In this document: positions 1 through 7,776 of the stretch, one piece after another | Layout of the letters: each line of letters opens with the position of its first letter | Numbering within the stretch: the stretch's first letter is position 1 | Assembly: GCA_937991945.1 (NCBI GenBank) | Contig: CALKLO010000112.1 | Coordinates: forward strand, 1 to 36,052 | Length of the DNA stretch: 36,052 nucleotides | DNA from: an uncultured Granulosicoccus sp. | GTDB lineage: Bacteria > Pseudomonadota > Gammaproteobacteria > Granulosicoccales > Granulosicoccaceae | Direction of reading: 5' to 3' | The notes under the pieces: model-generated | Seen by the model: the letters and a program-made list of their open reading frames with translations, nothing else | What the model was told of the DNA's origin: nothing | Database searches by the model: none | Made by a program: the position numbers and the translations under genes

Positions 1-1505
1 GTAGCCTCTGGAATCCAAGGCGCGATGCAACTGCGATCTTGAATACACGGGTCGGTTAGCGTTTCAATAAACGCGACAATGGCGTTAATGTCATTGTTGT
101 TCAAATTGATGCCGTTTATAGATTCGTCCTGTGGCTGATCATCCAGTGCATTTTGAGCACGTTGTGTATTGGCTAACGCATTGGGGAATAGCGCATTGCA
201 GTCATTCACGTTCTCATCAGCGATGGGCGTACACCAATCATTGTCATCAAAAATATCCTCAGCTCGGTTGGGTCTATCGTAGTGACGAACCACTTCTTGT
301 AACGTCTGATAGCCGCCGGCATGTCCATAAGGGGCTGTCATTGAAGCGTTTAGTAACGATGGTGTTCTAAATTTGTAGCGATCATCCGCATTGCCGGTTT
401 CGCGCCCCAAGCCAAAATCATCATCACGTGTTACGCCGTCGCCGGTACCAGGTCCAATTTGCGGAAACCCGATAACGTGATGATCCTCGTCGGAGAAAAA
501 GTCGCCGGAATGACAGCGTGAGCAATCACCGCCACCATCTTGCTCAGAGGTAAAAAACAAGACAGCCCCTTGTTTTGCTTCATCACTAATAGCCGAGTTA
601 TTGCCATCAATGTAATTTTTCCAGGGGGTGTTGATAAATACTTGCGAGGCTTCGTAGCTTGCCAATGCCTGAGCAATATTGTCATAGGTAACAAGGGACT
701 CCGCCGATTCGCTACTGCCAAAAGCTGCTTGAAATTCCTCGGGCCAGCGGTTGTTTGTGAGTTCATCTGCCGCATTGAAGAGTCCGTCGTAACCACCAAT
801 GCGAGCAGCTAAATGTGCTTGTATGGCGTCGTTGTTTGCGCCTGGCTCAAACCGTTCGGTTTTCATCTCCTCGTTAGACGTCACAGGAAATTTAGCTTGA
901 GCGATGAGTAAGCTAGATCCGGCATTTGGGCTGGGTGTATCGAATGCACTCTCTGGCGTCCGTATGCCGCTATCCAGTTGTTTGATACGTGAATCCCAGA
1001 ACAACCCTTGTCGATACAACACGCTGTTAAAAGTGGTGGGTGCGTTACGGGGTATGGGAAATGCCCCGTTTGTTTTACGTCGGCCAGGACCTAATAAGTC
1101 AACGTCAATGGCTTCAACCCCTACGCTTAAAGTCAGGTTGTCGGTTCCGCCCAACGCCGGATGATGGCACGTGACGCAACCGCTATCGAATTCGCCCCCT
1201 AGGCTCTTAGAGAAGAATAACTTCATTCCCAGCTGGGAGAGCGGGTCGTCAATCGATGGAATGGTTAAGCCCGTGGTTGGATCGCCCGTTATGCCTTGAT
1301 CATCCAGCAAGACGCTTATTTGCTGGTCTAAAGCACTAGTGGGGACGTCGGTTTCTTCAGTAACAGTGGTGTCGGTGGTTGTATCACCTGCTGTATCAGT
1401 AGTCAGCGCAGTGGTATCGCTTAGATCGTTGTTCTCAACGCCAGCGCTACAGCCCGCAAGTGTCAAGAGCGTGGTTAGGAAAATAGCCTTGTTAGATTGA
1501 ATCAC
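1..1505 (-). CDS. Di-heme cytochrome c peroxidase/MauG-like lipoprotein (C-terminus cut by window edge)
   Basis: The minus-strand frame is open from a GTG at 1505 to the window edge (501 codons, no stop seen), so the end of the protein lies outside. The start is preceded by GAGA about 7 bases upstream. The N-terminus is a lipoprotein signal with lipobox L-A-G-C (Cys19), followed by a Thr/Asp-rich linker (about residues 25-55). Two c-type heme sites are present: CVTCH at residues 110-114 (DNA about 1163-1178) and CSRCH (DNA about 511-525). The late segment APYGHAGGYQTL and the AFIETLTDPC end match the bacterial di-heme cytochrome c peroxidase/MauG family. Members act outside the cytoplasm as peroxidases or in heme-dependent oxidation of substrates. 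The substrate is unknown. It is divergent from the ECF sigma operon. A second lipoprotein of the same family lies beyond that operon. Confidence 0.9.
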   Translation of the reverse strand, partial: MIQSNKAIFLTTLLTLAGCSAGVENNDLSDTTALTTDTAGDTTTDTTVTEETDVPTSALDQQISVLLDDQGITGDPTTGLTIPSIDDPLSQLGMKLFFSKSLGGEFDSGCVTCHHPALGGTDNLTLSVGVEAIDVDLLGPGRRKTNGAFPIPRNAPTTFNSVLYRQGLFWDSRIKQLDSGIRTPESAFDTPSPNAGSSLLIAQAKFPVTSNEEMKTERFEPGANNDAIQAHLAARIGGYDGLFNAADELTNNRWPEEFQAAFGSSESAESLVTYDNIAQALASYEASQVFINTPWKNYIDGNNSAISDEAKQGAVLFFTSEQDGGGDCSRCHSGDFFSDEDHHVIGFPQIGPGTGDGVTRDDDFGLGRETGNADDRYKFRTPSLLNASMTAPYGHAGGYQTLQEVVRHYDRPNRAEDIFDDNDWCTPIADENVNDCNALFPNALANTQRAQNALDDQPQDESINGINLNNNDINAIVAFIETLTDPCIQDRSCIAPWIPEA

Positions 1506-1877
1506 ATGAGTCTCGATTGCATAAATTCTTCTGAGTACAACGGCTCGGTGTTGAATCGGTTGACATCAAATCAATAGGTGGCATCAGTGGAGGTAATTCG
1601 ACAAATACAGGTCGATTCGAGTAAATGTTGAAAAAAATGTAAAAAAAGGAAATTTAATGTCAACCGAATGCGTGTGAACCCGTTTTAAGGTCTATAGCGT
1701 GAAACATTTGCTCAACGACATCGCATTGAGGTAGACCTGAAAAATGACACAAGCACACAGAACAGCACTAACCGATGAAACCGCAGTGATGCTAAGCGCA
1801 GTAAGAATGCGTTTAGCGATAAATCATCGTTCATGTTGATAAACCAGCTTCTATACTGCTAAGAGCGATATAGGCGT
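1506..1877. other. Intergenic region between divergent di-heme gene and ECF sigma gene
   Basis: No gene is visible here. The stretch contains an A-rich tract (about 1630-1654) and must hold promoters for both flanking genes. On the plus strand a TATACT hexamer (1852-1857) sits 20 bases before the sigma ATG, without a good -35. A GAACC (1676-1680) followed 17 bases later by CGTG (1698-1701) loosely resembles an ECF-type promoter. Neither is strong enough to call as a promoter. Confidence 0.5.
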
Positions 1878-2468
1878 ATGGAACAGCACCTGACCTTGGT
1901 CGATTCAGTCCCAACAAGAGCAGTAGATACGATCGATATGAGTATCGATAGCTTCTTGGCATCTGTTGAAAAGCAAGCGTATGTGATTGCTATGGCGGCT
2001 TGTCAGAACCGCGATACAGCCTTAGATATCGTGCAAGACAGTATGTTTAGTATGGTTAAGAACTATATCTCCAAGCCGAGCGACCAATGGGCGCCGCTAT
2101 TTTTTAGAGTATTAAACAACCGTATTAGCGATCATCATCGCAAACGGGGTTTTTCGCGATTGACCCAATGGTTTGGGCGAAACGAGAAAGAGTCTGAGAT
2201 AGTCGATGATGCAGTGGATCAGCTTGATTCACCCGATTTTGGTCCGGATGTCATGCTGGAATCGTTAGATATGAACGCCACGATGCAAAGCGCACTAGAA
2301 AGTTTGTCAGTAAAGCAGCAGCAAGCATTGGTGTTGCGATTATGGCAAGGCATGAGTGTGAAGGAGACAGCTGGGGTAATGGGAGTATCCGAGGGGTCGG
2401 TAAAGACACATTTGAGCAGGGCTGTTAGAGAGATGCGCGAGCAGCTTAAGGATTTCAAACAATTATGA
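1878..2468 (+). CDS. ECF-type RNA polymerase sigma factor (RpoE-like)
   Basis: This 196-residue protein has the two-domain layout of extracytoplasmic-function sigma factors. Region 2 spans about residues 25-95 (YVIAMAACQNRDTALDIVQD, then WAPLFFRVLNNRISDHHRKR, the promoter-melting and -10 contact region). Region 4 spans about residues 135-190, with a helix-turn-helix in SVKETAGVMGVSEGSVKTHLSRA. It directs RNA polymerase to a small regulon, usually in response to envelope signals. Its stop overlaps the next gene's start (ATGA at 2465-2468), so translation of a membrane-anchored partner is probably coupled, as is usual for sigma/anti-sigma pairs. Homologous operons with DUF3619 and DUF3106 genes are known in other proteobacteria. 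Autoregulation is likely but its promoter was not identified with confidence. Confidence 0.92.
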   Translation: MEQHLTLVDSVPTRAVDTIDMSIDSFLASVEKQAYVIAMAACQNRDTALDIVQDSMFSMVKNYISKPSDQWAPLFFRVLNNRISDHHRKRGFSRLTQWFGRNEKESEIVDDAVDQLDSPDFGPDVMLESLDMNATMQSALESLSVKQQQALVLRLWQGMSVKETAGVMGVSEGSVKTHLSRAVREMREQLKDFKQL

Positions 2469-2893
2469 ACAAGCAGAGTAAGGGCGAAAACAGCCTCACC
2501 GATGCGCTAACCATTGAAGAGAAAGGGTTAAAAAATGCGCTGTCGTCTCATTTAGACGAACAAGTGGAGAATCTTGATTTCAATGTGACTAGCCGCTTAA
2601 GTGCCGCTCGCCATCGTGCTTTGGCGGGTGAACGCAGAGTGGGATTCATGCCGCAGTTGGGCTGGCCGGCTGCCGTGAGTGGCGCTTGTGCCGCTGTTTT
2701 CGTGGCTGTTTTGTGCATGCAGTTGGTGTCGCAACCCGTGGATGTCGCATCGCCACCTATCGCTTCGCCAAACGTTGCGACTTCAGGGCAGACAGGTTTT
2801 GTTGAAGATTTACACATATTGAGCGCTTCGGACGACATAGAGTTCTATCAGTCGGTAGAATTCCTACAATGGATGGAAATGAACTCAGGTTAG
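2465..2893 (+). CDS. DUF3619-like membrane protein, candidate anti-sigma partner
   Basis: The 142-residue product has a cytoplasmic N-terminal half, one membrane segment (about residues 66-86, rich in A, V and C) and a short external tail. The segment NVTSRLSAARHRALAGER resembles the core of DUF3619 proteins, which follow ECF sigma genes in many proteobacteria. Single-pass topology and start/stop overlap with the sigma gene make it the best candidate to hold or modulate the sigma factor at the membrane. That role is inferred: it lacks a recognisable zinc-type anti-sigma (HxxxCxxC) motif. The tail ends in EFYQSVEFLQWMEM, an aromatic/acidic pattern echoed in the next gene product. Confidence 0.75.
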   Translation: MNKQSKGENSLTDALTIEEKGLKNALSSHLDEQVENLDFNVTSRLSAARHRALAGERRVGFMPQLGWPAAVSGACAAVFVAVLCMQLVSQPVDVASPPIASPNVATSGQTGFVEDLHILSASDDIEFYQSVEFLQWMEMNSG

Positions 2894-2898
2894 GCCGT

Positions 2899-3108
2899 GT
2901 GAGCAAACAGGTAACTGTAATTGGGGGTGTTTTACTGCTGGTGGCTGTCGCAAACGTGTCGGCATCGGAAGAACAACTCGATCCGGAATTTTTAGAATGG
3001 TTAGGTCAAACGGCTGAGGTTGAGGAATTAGGGGTGGACGTGGATAAATGGCTTATATCAAATCAGCAGGATTCTGATAAACAGGATGCAGCGGAGAAAT
3101 CACTATGA
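2899..3108 (+). CDS. Small exported acidic protein in ECF operon
   Basis: A GTG at 2899, five bases after the previous stop, gives a 69-residue protein with a normal signal peptide (Lys-containing start, hydrophobic run GGVLLLVAVANV, cleavage near VSA-S). A longer in-frame ATG at 2869 would overlap the previous gene and place charged residues before the signal, so GTG is preferred. The mature part is about 45 residues, acidic, with LDPEFLEWLGQTAE and a Gln/Asp/Lys tail. The LDPEFLEWL motif resembles the C-terminus of DUF3619 proteins and the tail of the preceding product. No function is recognised. It may be an external part of the signalling complex. Its stop overlaps the start of the DUF3106 gene. 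Confidence 0.65.
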   Translation: MSKQVTVIGGVLLLVAVANVSASEEQLDPEFLEWLGQTAEVEELGVDVDKWLISNQQDSDKQDAAEKSL

Positions 3109-3677
3109 TTCGCTCATTTCTCTTAGTACTGACTCTGTTTGGTTTGCTGGCGCAGGCTCATGCCGCGCCGACATGGAACGATCTGTCAGATGCTGAAAAA
3201 GCAGCACTCAGCAACTTGGAAAACGGCTGGGACAGCATGGATGAGAATCGGCGAGAAAACGTATTGCGTGGATTAACGCGCTGGAACGATCTCAACGATA
3301 GCGAGCGTGTGCGAGTTAAGGAGCAATTCGATCGCTTTAATCAACTTGACGAAGTTGCTCGCGAGCAAATACGCGATGAATTTGAACGCTTCGAAAGTAT
3401 GGATGATTCTGAAAAAGATCAACTTCGAGATACGTATGAAAATTTTAAAAAAAAATCGAAGAGCGAGCGCGAACAATTAAAGCGTGAATTCGAAGAACAG
3501 AAATCTAAAAGCGCAGATACAAATAGTAAAGAATCCAATGATCAGAGTTCTGATTCCAACAGCCGTGGGGCCGACGGCAACAGTGGCAATGATGGTGAAA
3601 GTCGCAACAGTGGCGATGGAAACAGCGGAGGTGGTGGAAACGGTGGAAGTAACGGCGGTGGCAAAAAAGGTGGGTAA
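3105..3677 (+). CDS. DUF3106 family exported protein with Gly/Asn/Ser-rich tail
   Basis: The 190-residue product has a signal peptide (cleavage near AHA-AP, about residue 20) followed by DUF3106-type helical repeats. Units built on W/F-x-x-L/M-x-x-x-E recur roughly every 17 residues (WNDLSDAEKAAL, WDSMDENRRENV, WNDLNDSERVRV, FNQLDEVAREQI, FESMDDSEKDQL). The repeats are strongly charged and should form periplasmic helices, as in CpxP/LTXXQ-like folds. From about residue 130 the protein becomes Lys/Glu-rich and then a low-complexity Ser/Asn/Asp/Gly tail ending in KKGG. DUF3106 genes commonly sit behind an ECF sigma gene and a DUF3619 gene, exactly as here. A role in sensing or buffering envelope stress is plausible but unproven. 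Confidence 0.85.
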   Translation: MIRSFLLVLTLFGLLAQAHAAPTWNDLSDAEKAALSNLENGWDSMDENRRENVLRGLTRWNDLNDSERVRVKEQFDRFNQLDEVAREQIRDEFERFESMDDSEKDQLRDTYENFKKKSKSEREQLKREFEEQKSKSADTNSKESNDQSSDSNSRGADGNSGNDGESRNSGDGNSGGGGNGGSNGGGKKGG

Positions 3678-3689
3678 CCACTAAGCTAA

Positions 3690-3717
3690 AGCGTCCTAAA
3701 CGCTGTAGTTAAGCGTT
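3690..3717. terminator. Possible hairpin between convergent genes
   Basis: Between the DUF3106 gene and the convergent di-heme gene, AGCGT (3690-3694) can pair with ACGCT (3700-3704), or AACGCT (3699-3704) can pair with AGCGTT (3712-3717). The arms are short and no T-run follows on either strand, so this is only a weak termination candidate. Confidence 0.25.
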
Positions 3718-3774
3718 GAATAATGAGGTCAATCCCTTGGAACCCCTAGCGCGATAGCCACTCACCCATAAGCA

Positions 3775-5436
3775 CTATTGAGTTAAATCTAAGCTGCCAT
3801 CAGATAGAAACGGATCAGCCCATCTTTCATCGGTGTAGACATTCGCACCGCTTAGCGTCTTAATAAATGCTGTTATGGCTGTGCGTTCTAGCTCAGTTAA
3901 TAGTAGCTTTTGACCCGGTCCATTGTTTCGACCTACGCCTCCGTCGAGCCGGTTATCCAAATTTGGATTCACCACTGTGTCTACGGTTATATCGTTATAG
4001 TGATTAAGAACATCATCGAAAGTTGCCAGTGATCCGTCGTGCATAAAGGGGCCGTTTTCCGTGCCTGAATCTGCGAATACATCTCTAAGAGTGGGTGATC
4101 TGGTGTTGGTTGTATCAGTATCAATCAGATTTCCCGCAACTGATATGACACCGTTGTTTCTTGAGTTCTCATCAATATCAAATTCTGGCGCATTATGACA
4201 ACTGTTACAGCTCAAGCCTGACCCCGCTGCACGTTGCCCGGTTCCATCGGTAAAGGTTGCAGCTTGCATGAACAAGCGTTTACCTTCATTTTCAATAGCG
4301 GTAAAATTTGAGAAGTTACTCGTATTATTTCCTGCTTGTAAACGTCCGGTGTCGTAGCGGCTATCAAAGGACTGAATGCTACGAATAAATTGCGCCATAG
4401 CATCCTGCATTCGAGTTTCGGTAATCAGTGAATTTCCAAATGCCATCGTGAAAAGCGTTGGGTAATAGTTGGTTTCTGACAACTTACTAATAAGCGCATC
4501 AAAATCAGGCGCACCGTTGTCTCCACTAAATCCCATCTCCCCATGATCTCGAATAGGTTGAGTGGTTTGTTCCTCCAGTGAGGTTGCACGTTCATCCCAA
4601 AAGAAATTAGATTCTTCGGCAAAGCGTGTATTCACTAGCCGCATTGAATGACGACCCGTTGTGCCGTTGACACCTGTGCTTGTTATATCCGAGTCTGAAA
4701 ATGCGACGTCTTGCTGGTGACAACTTGAACAAGAGACTGTGTCGTTGGAAGACAACAGTACATCGTAAAAAAGAACTCGCCCGAGAGTGGCTGTTGCATT
4801 ATCAATCACATTGCCGTTGGTGTTGTCTTCAATTATGTAGCTGGGTACAAGTTGGCTTTCGTAGTCAAATAGCAGCTCACTGCTTATAGGTTCCATGGGC
4901 TGTGCAGGTTCAGAAACAGTCACAGGTTCAGTCTCAGATTCTGGTTCTGGCTCTGGCTCTGATGTCGGATCCGTCTCTGTCTCTGGTTCAGACGTTGGAT
5001 CAATTTCTGTTTCAGGCTCAAACGTGGCCTCTGTTTGCGCTTCAGGCTCAGAAGTTGTTTCAGCTTCAGCTTCAGACGAGGACTCAGCGGCCTCTAAAGG
5101 CACATTGGTGTCAGGTGTTGATGAGCTCTCGCTAGAGCCACTCGCATCCGTAGACTCACTGTCAACGATCGGTGTTAGTGCATCCACGCTCGCTATATCA
5201 AACTCAGCCGTATCTGATGCATCTACCGCGGTAGAGCTTTCAACAACTGACTCGACGGCTTCGATGCTCTCAACTTGGACGACACTTGCATCAGTAGTCT
5301 CTGATTGGGCTTCTATAGCGGCGCTAATGCTGGCTGATAAGTCTTCTGTGCCAGCTCCGCAAGACGCAAGTCCTAACGTCGTGAGTACCGCCATCGTACA
5401 TTTCGCGATATTCACTGAGTTCAATGGATTGATCAT
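3775..5436 (-). CDS. Di-heme cytochrome c peroxidase/MauG-like lipoprotein with long acidic linker
   Basis: The 553-residue product starts with a lipoprotein signal (lipobox L-A-S-C, Cys26). A linker of about 160 residues follows, rich in Ser, Glu, Thr and Asp, including Pro-Glu repeats at residues 129-168. The enzymatic part begins near residue 190 and carries heme sites CSSCH (236-240) and CNSCH (410-414). It also has a FFWDERATSLEEQ segment and GPFMHDGSLATFDDVLNHYN, which carries the late family motif. Typical di-heme peroxidases of this family have about 330-400 residues, so the excess is the linker. It is probably anchored to a membrane with the catalytic part held away on a flexible arm. 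The substrate is unknown. It points toward the ECF operon from downstream, mirroring the di-heme gene at 1-1505. Confidence 0.92.
   Translation of the reverse strand: MINPLNSVNIAKCTMAVLTTLGLASCGAGTEDLSASISAAIEAQSETTDASVVQVESIEAVESVVESSTAVDASDTAEFDIASVDALTPIVDSESTDASGSSESSSTPDTNVPLEAAESSSEAEAETTSEPEAQTEATFEPETEIDPTSEPETETDPTSEPEPEPESETEPVTVSEPAQPMEPISSELLFDYESQLVPSYIIEDNTNGNVIDNATATLGRVLFYDVLLSSNDTVSCSSCHQQDVAFSDSDITSTGVNGTTGRHSMRLVNTRFAEESNFFWDERATSLEEQTTQPIRDHGEMGFSGDNGAPDFDALISKLSETNYYPTLFTMAFGNSLITETRMQDAMAQFIRSIQSFDSRYDTGRLQAGNNTSNFSNFTAIENEGKRLFMQAATFTDGTGQRAAGSGLSCNSCHNAPEFDIDENSRNNGVISVAGNLIDTDTTNTRSPTLRDVFADSGTENGPFMHDGSLATFDDVLNHYNDITVDTVVNPNLDNRLDGGVGRNNGPGQKLLLTELERTAITAFIKTLSGANVYTDERWADPFLSDGSLDLTQ
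4933..5052 (-). repeat. Short tandem repeat encoding 10-residue Pro/Glu/Thr units
   Basis: Four degenerate 30-base units encode SEPEAQTEAT, FEPETEIDPT, SEPETETDPT and SEPEPEPESE in the linker of the di-heme lipoprotein. The period is in frame, so copy number changes would lengthen or shorten the linker without breaking the protein. Confidence 0.75.
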
Positions 5437-5453
5437 GCGGTACCCTTATTGCC

Positions 5454-5474
5454 TTGGGGGCATTGTTTCCCCAA
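5454..5474 (-). other. Hairpin in 5' leader of di-heme lipoprotein gene
   Basis: TTGGGG (5454-5459) and CCCCAA (5469-5474) form a perfect 6-bp stem with a 9-base loop, 18-38 bases upstream of the ATG at 5436. If transcribed it would fold in the leader, close to the ribosome binding area. No function can be assigned from sequence alone. Confidence 0.35.
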
Positions 5475-5663
5475 TACGGCAGTAACGGCTTATCCATTAG
5501 GTATCTGTATAGGATGGAGGTGGCTTGCTAATTATTTGCACATTTCAAGACCATCCAATGCGGGTTTCGCCCAGGCGTGCGTCATATGAGTTAGTTTGGC
5601 ATTGGAGTAATACGCACCAATTTTCATGTATTCTGGCAATTAAGGCATTAATGGGATAGACCG

Positions 5664-6299
5664 ATGGACTTATCTAACTGGCTCTTTTACGTCGTTGCCG
5701 TACTCGTACTTACGGCATCTCCTGGCCCTAGCGTACTGTTATGTGTATCAACGTCGGTGTCTCATGGCTTTAACAAGGCCTTTATTGCGGCCGTGGGTAG
5801 CTTGCTTGCCATTGTCTCCATCATGACGTTGTCGTTTACCGGTTTAGGCGTGGTTATCGCCACATCCGATCTCGCATTTAGTCTCGTTAAATGGGGCGGT
5901 GCCGCCTACCTTATCTATCTAGGGGTTAAAGCGCTGCGCTCAAACTCTGAAGACCTATCAATTTCGCAGCAAAGCCATGTGGAAAAAAAGTGGTTCAAAC
6001 ATTGGTTTAGTGGCTTTGTTGTCGGCGCAAGCAACCCGAAGGCAATCGTGTTTTTTACCGCGTTGTTCCCTCAGTTTATCGATACCCAAAGCCCACTCAT
6101 TCCACAATATTTGATACTGGCTTCAACCTTTGCCGTCTTAGAACTTTTCTGGTTATCGTTTTATGCGTTGGCCGCACATCGTTCCAGTGCGTGGCTGAGC
6201 GCGCCAGGCCGAGCCAAGCGGTTTAATCAAATTACTGGCGGTGTTTTCATCACTGCAGGTGTTCTGCTTTCCACGTCAAGCAAGGCGTCTGCTGCTTAG
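5664..6299 (+). CDS. LysE/RhtB family amino acid exporter
   Basis: The 211-residue inner-membrane protein has the family's N-terminal signature (TASPGPSVLLCVSTSVSHGF, about residues 18-37) and about six hydrophobic segments. It also has WGGAAYLIYLGVKALRS after the third segment and the conserved GASNPKAIVFFTALFPQFI block (about residues 120-140). Family members export amino acids or related small molecules using the proton gradient. Length and layout are normal for RhtB. The substrate cannot be read from sequence. It is monocistronic in appearance, 68 bases ahead of the GH1 gene, with no strong Shine-Dalgarno sequence. A functional link to the neighbouring glycosidase is not evident. Confidence 0.9.
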   Translation: MDLSNWLFYVVAVLVLTASPGPSVLLCVSTSVSHGFNKAFIAAVGSLLAIVSIMTLSFTGLGVVIATSDLAFSLVKWGGAAYLIYLGVKALRSNSEDLSISQQSHVEKKWFKHWFSGFVVGASNPKAIVFFTALFPQFIDTQSPLIPQYLILASTFAVLELFWLSFYALAAHRSSAWLSAPGRAKRFNQITGGVFITAGVLLSTSSKASAA

Positions 6300-6367
6300 G
6301 TTTGCCAAAGCTGCATTGAGCGTCAGTTGCGACTAAACTCATAGCCTTCGCAACGGGTGGTGTATCA

Positions 6368-7669
6368 ATGCAACTGAATAGAAAAGATTTCCCCGACGGT
6401 TTTGTCTTTGGTGCAGCCACTGCCGCCTATCAAATAGAAGGTCATAAATTTGGGGGTGCAGGTGAGTCTATTTGGGACCATTTCGCAAAACAAGGTGGTA
6501 CGTTTGAGAATCAAGATGGTGCTATTGCATGCGATCATTATCACCGGTATGAAGAAGATCTAGACCTCATGGCAAACGGTGGTTTCGATGCCTACCGCTT
6601 TTCGTTTTCGTGGGCGCGTTTAATGCCCGATGGAAAGACCATCAACGAAGAAGGTCTTGCGTTCTACGATCGCCTCGTTGACGCCATGCTGGCCCGTAAC
6701 CTTCGCCCATTCGGTACGGCTTATCACTGGGATATGCCTCAGGCCTTAGGTGAACTCGGCGGTTGGGCCAATCAGGATGTGGTTCGGCGCTTTGCTGATC
6801 TGACAGGGTTAATAGCCAAGCGTTACGGTGACAGGCTTGAAAGTCTAGCGACCATTAACGAGCCATGGTGTGTGAGTTGGTTGTCCCATTTCATTGGAGA
6901 GCATGCGCCAGGTACACAGGATTTGGCCACAGCATCTAAAACCATGCACAACATCATGCTCGCCCACGGACTGGGTGTAGCCGCAGCTCGAGCAGAGTGT
7001 GGAATACCGATGGGTATTGTTCTTAACTTTACGCCCGGCGAGGCCGCCAGTGATAGCGATGCTGATAAACAAGCTTTAGCGCGTCACGAAGCCATCTCCA
7101 ACGAATGGTATATCGAGGCATTGGCAACGGGTGAGTATCCCGCGGTAGCGTTAGAGGCTCTCGAGCCTCATATGCCTGACAACTGGCAAGCAGATATGGA
7201 CCTTATCTCGGCCCCCATCGATTTTATGGGCATAAATTACTACACCTCAGTGCAAGTACAAGCCATAGAGGGCGATTACCCAAATGTAGGCGTAGTCAGC
7301 CGTGGTTGGGAAACAACTGACATGGGCTGGGAGATTGAGCCTGATGCCTTAGGCCGTGTCATTAAGCAAGTCACCAATTACACAGCAGACTTGCCGTTGT
7401 ACGTGACCGAAAACGGTATGGCAGCTAAAAGCGGCTTGGACGATGCCGATCGTATTGCGTATTTCAAATCGCACACGGATGTCGTGGCAAACTGTGCGCA
7501 GAGCCTACCTGTTAAGGGCTACTTTGCATGGTCACTCATGGACAACTTCGAATGGGCATTGGGTTATGAAAAACGCTTTGGCATTATCCACGTTGACTAC
7601 GACACCTTAGAACGCACACCAAAGCAAAGTTACGAGTGGTGGAAAGCGGGTTTGTCCCCAAAGGCGTAG
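6368..7669 (+). CDS. Glycoside hydrolase family 1, beta-glucosidase-like
   Basis: This 433-residue cytoplasmic enzyme (no signal peptide) is a full-length GH1 protein. It opens with FVFGAATAAYQIEG. The acid/base glutamate lies in TINEPW (Glu165), and the nucleophile in LYVTENG (Glu348). The C-terminal signature WSLMDNFEWALGYEKRFGIIHV provides sugar-binding residues. GH1 enzymes hydrolyse beta-linked glucosides, galactosides or related sugars from the non-reducing end. GGTGGT lies just upstream of the ATG. No sugar transporter or regulator is adjacent, so the natural glycoside is unknown. Confidence 0.95.
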   Translation: MQLNRKDFPDGFVFGAATAAYQIEGHKFGGAGESIWDHFAKQGGTFENQDGAIACDHYHRYEEDLDLMANGGFDAYRFSFSWARLMPDGKTINEEGLAFYDRLVDAMLARNLRPFGTAYHWDMPQALGELGGWANQDVVRRFADLTGLIAKRYGDRLESLATINEPWCVSWLSHFIGEHAPGTQDLATASKTMHNIMLAHGLGVAAARAECGIPMGIVLNFTPGEAASDSDADKQALARHEAISNEWYIEALATGEYPAVALEALEPHMPDNWQADMDLISAPIDFMGINYYTSVQVQAIEGDYPNVGVVSRGWETTDMGWEIEPDALGRVIKQVTNYTADLPLYVTENGMAAKSGLDDADRIAYFKSHTDVVANCAQSLPVKGYFAWSLMDNFEWALGYEKRFGIIHVDYDTLERTPKQSYEWWKAGLSPKA

Positions 7670-7776
7670 CAATGTTCTAAGAGACGTCGTTTCCGACTAA
7701 TAACGCTTTTGTGTTTTAGCGGTCAGCTTGCTACCTTCCTTCCACGGTGTTTACGTTGGCGGAAAAAAACAAGGTC

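Noticed and set aside
431-1164. Open frames on both strands (431-799, 540-812, 904-1164) inside the first di-heme gene
   Set aside because: The uninterrupted 501-codon minus-strand frame with two heme sites explains this region. These frames have no recognisable domains.
1560-1565. TTGACA hexamer on the plus strand upstream of the sigma gene
   Set aside because: No -10 match lies at the right spacing, and it is more than 300 bases from the gene it could serve.
4895-5485. 196-residue plus-strand frame rich in Ser, Gly and Val
   Set aside because: It is antisense to the repetitive linker of the di-heme lipoprotein. Its composition is the mirror of Ser/Glu codons, and it has no ribosome site or family features.
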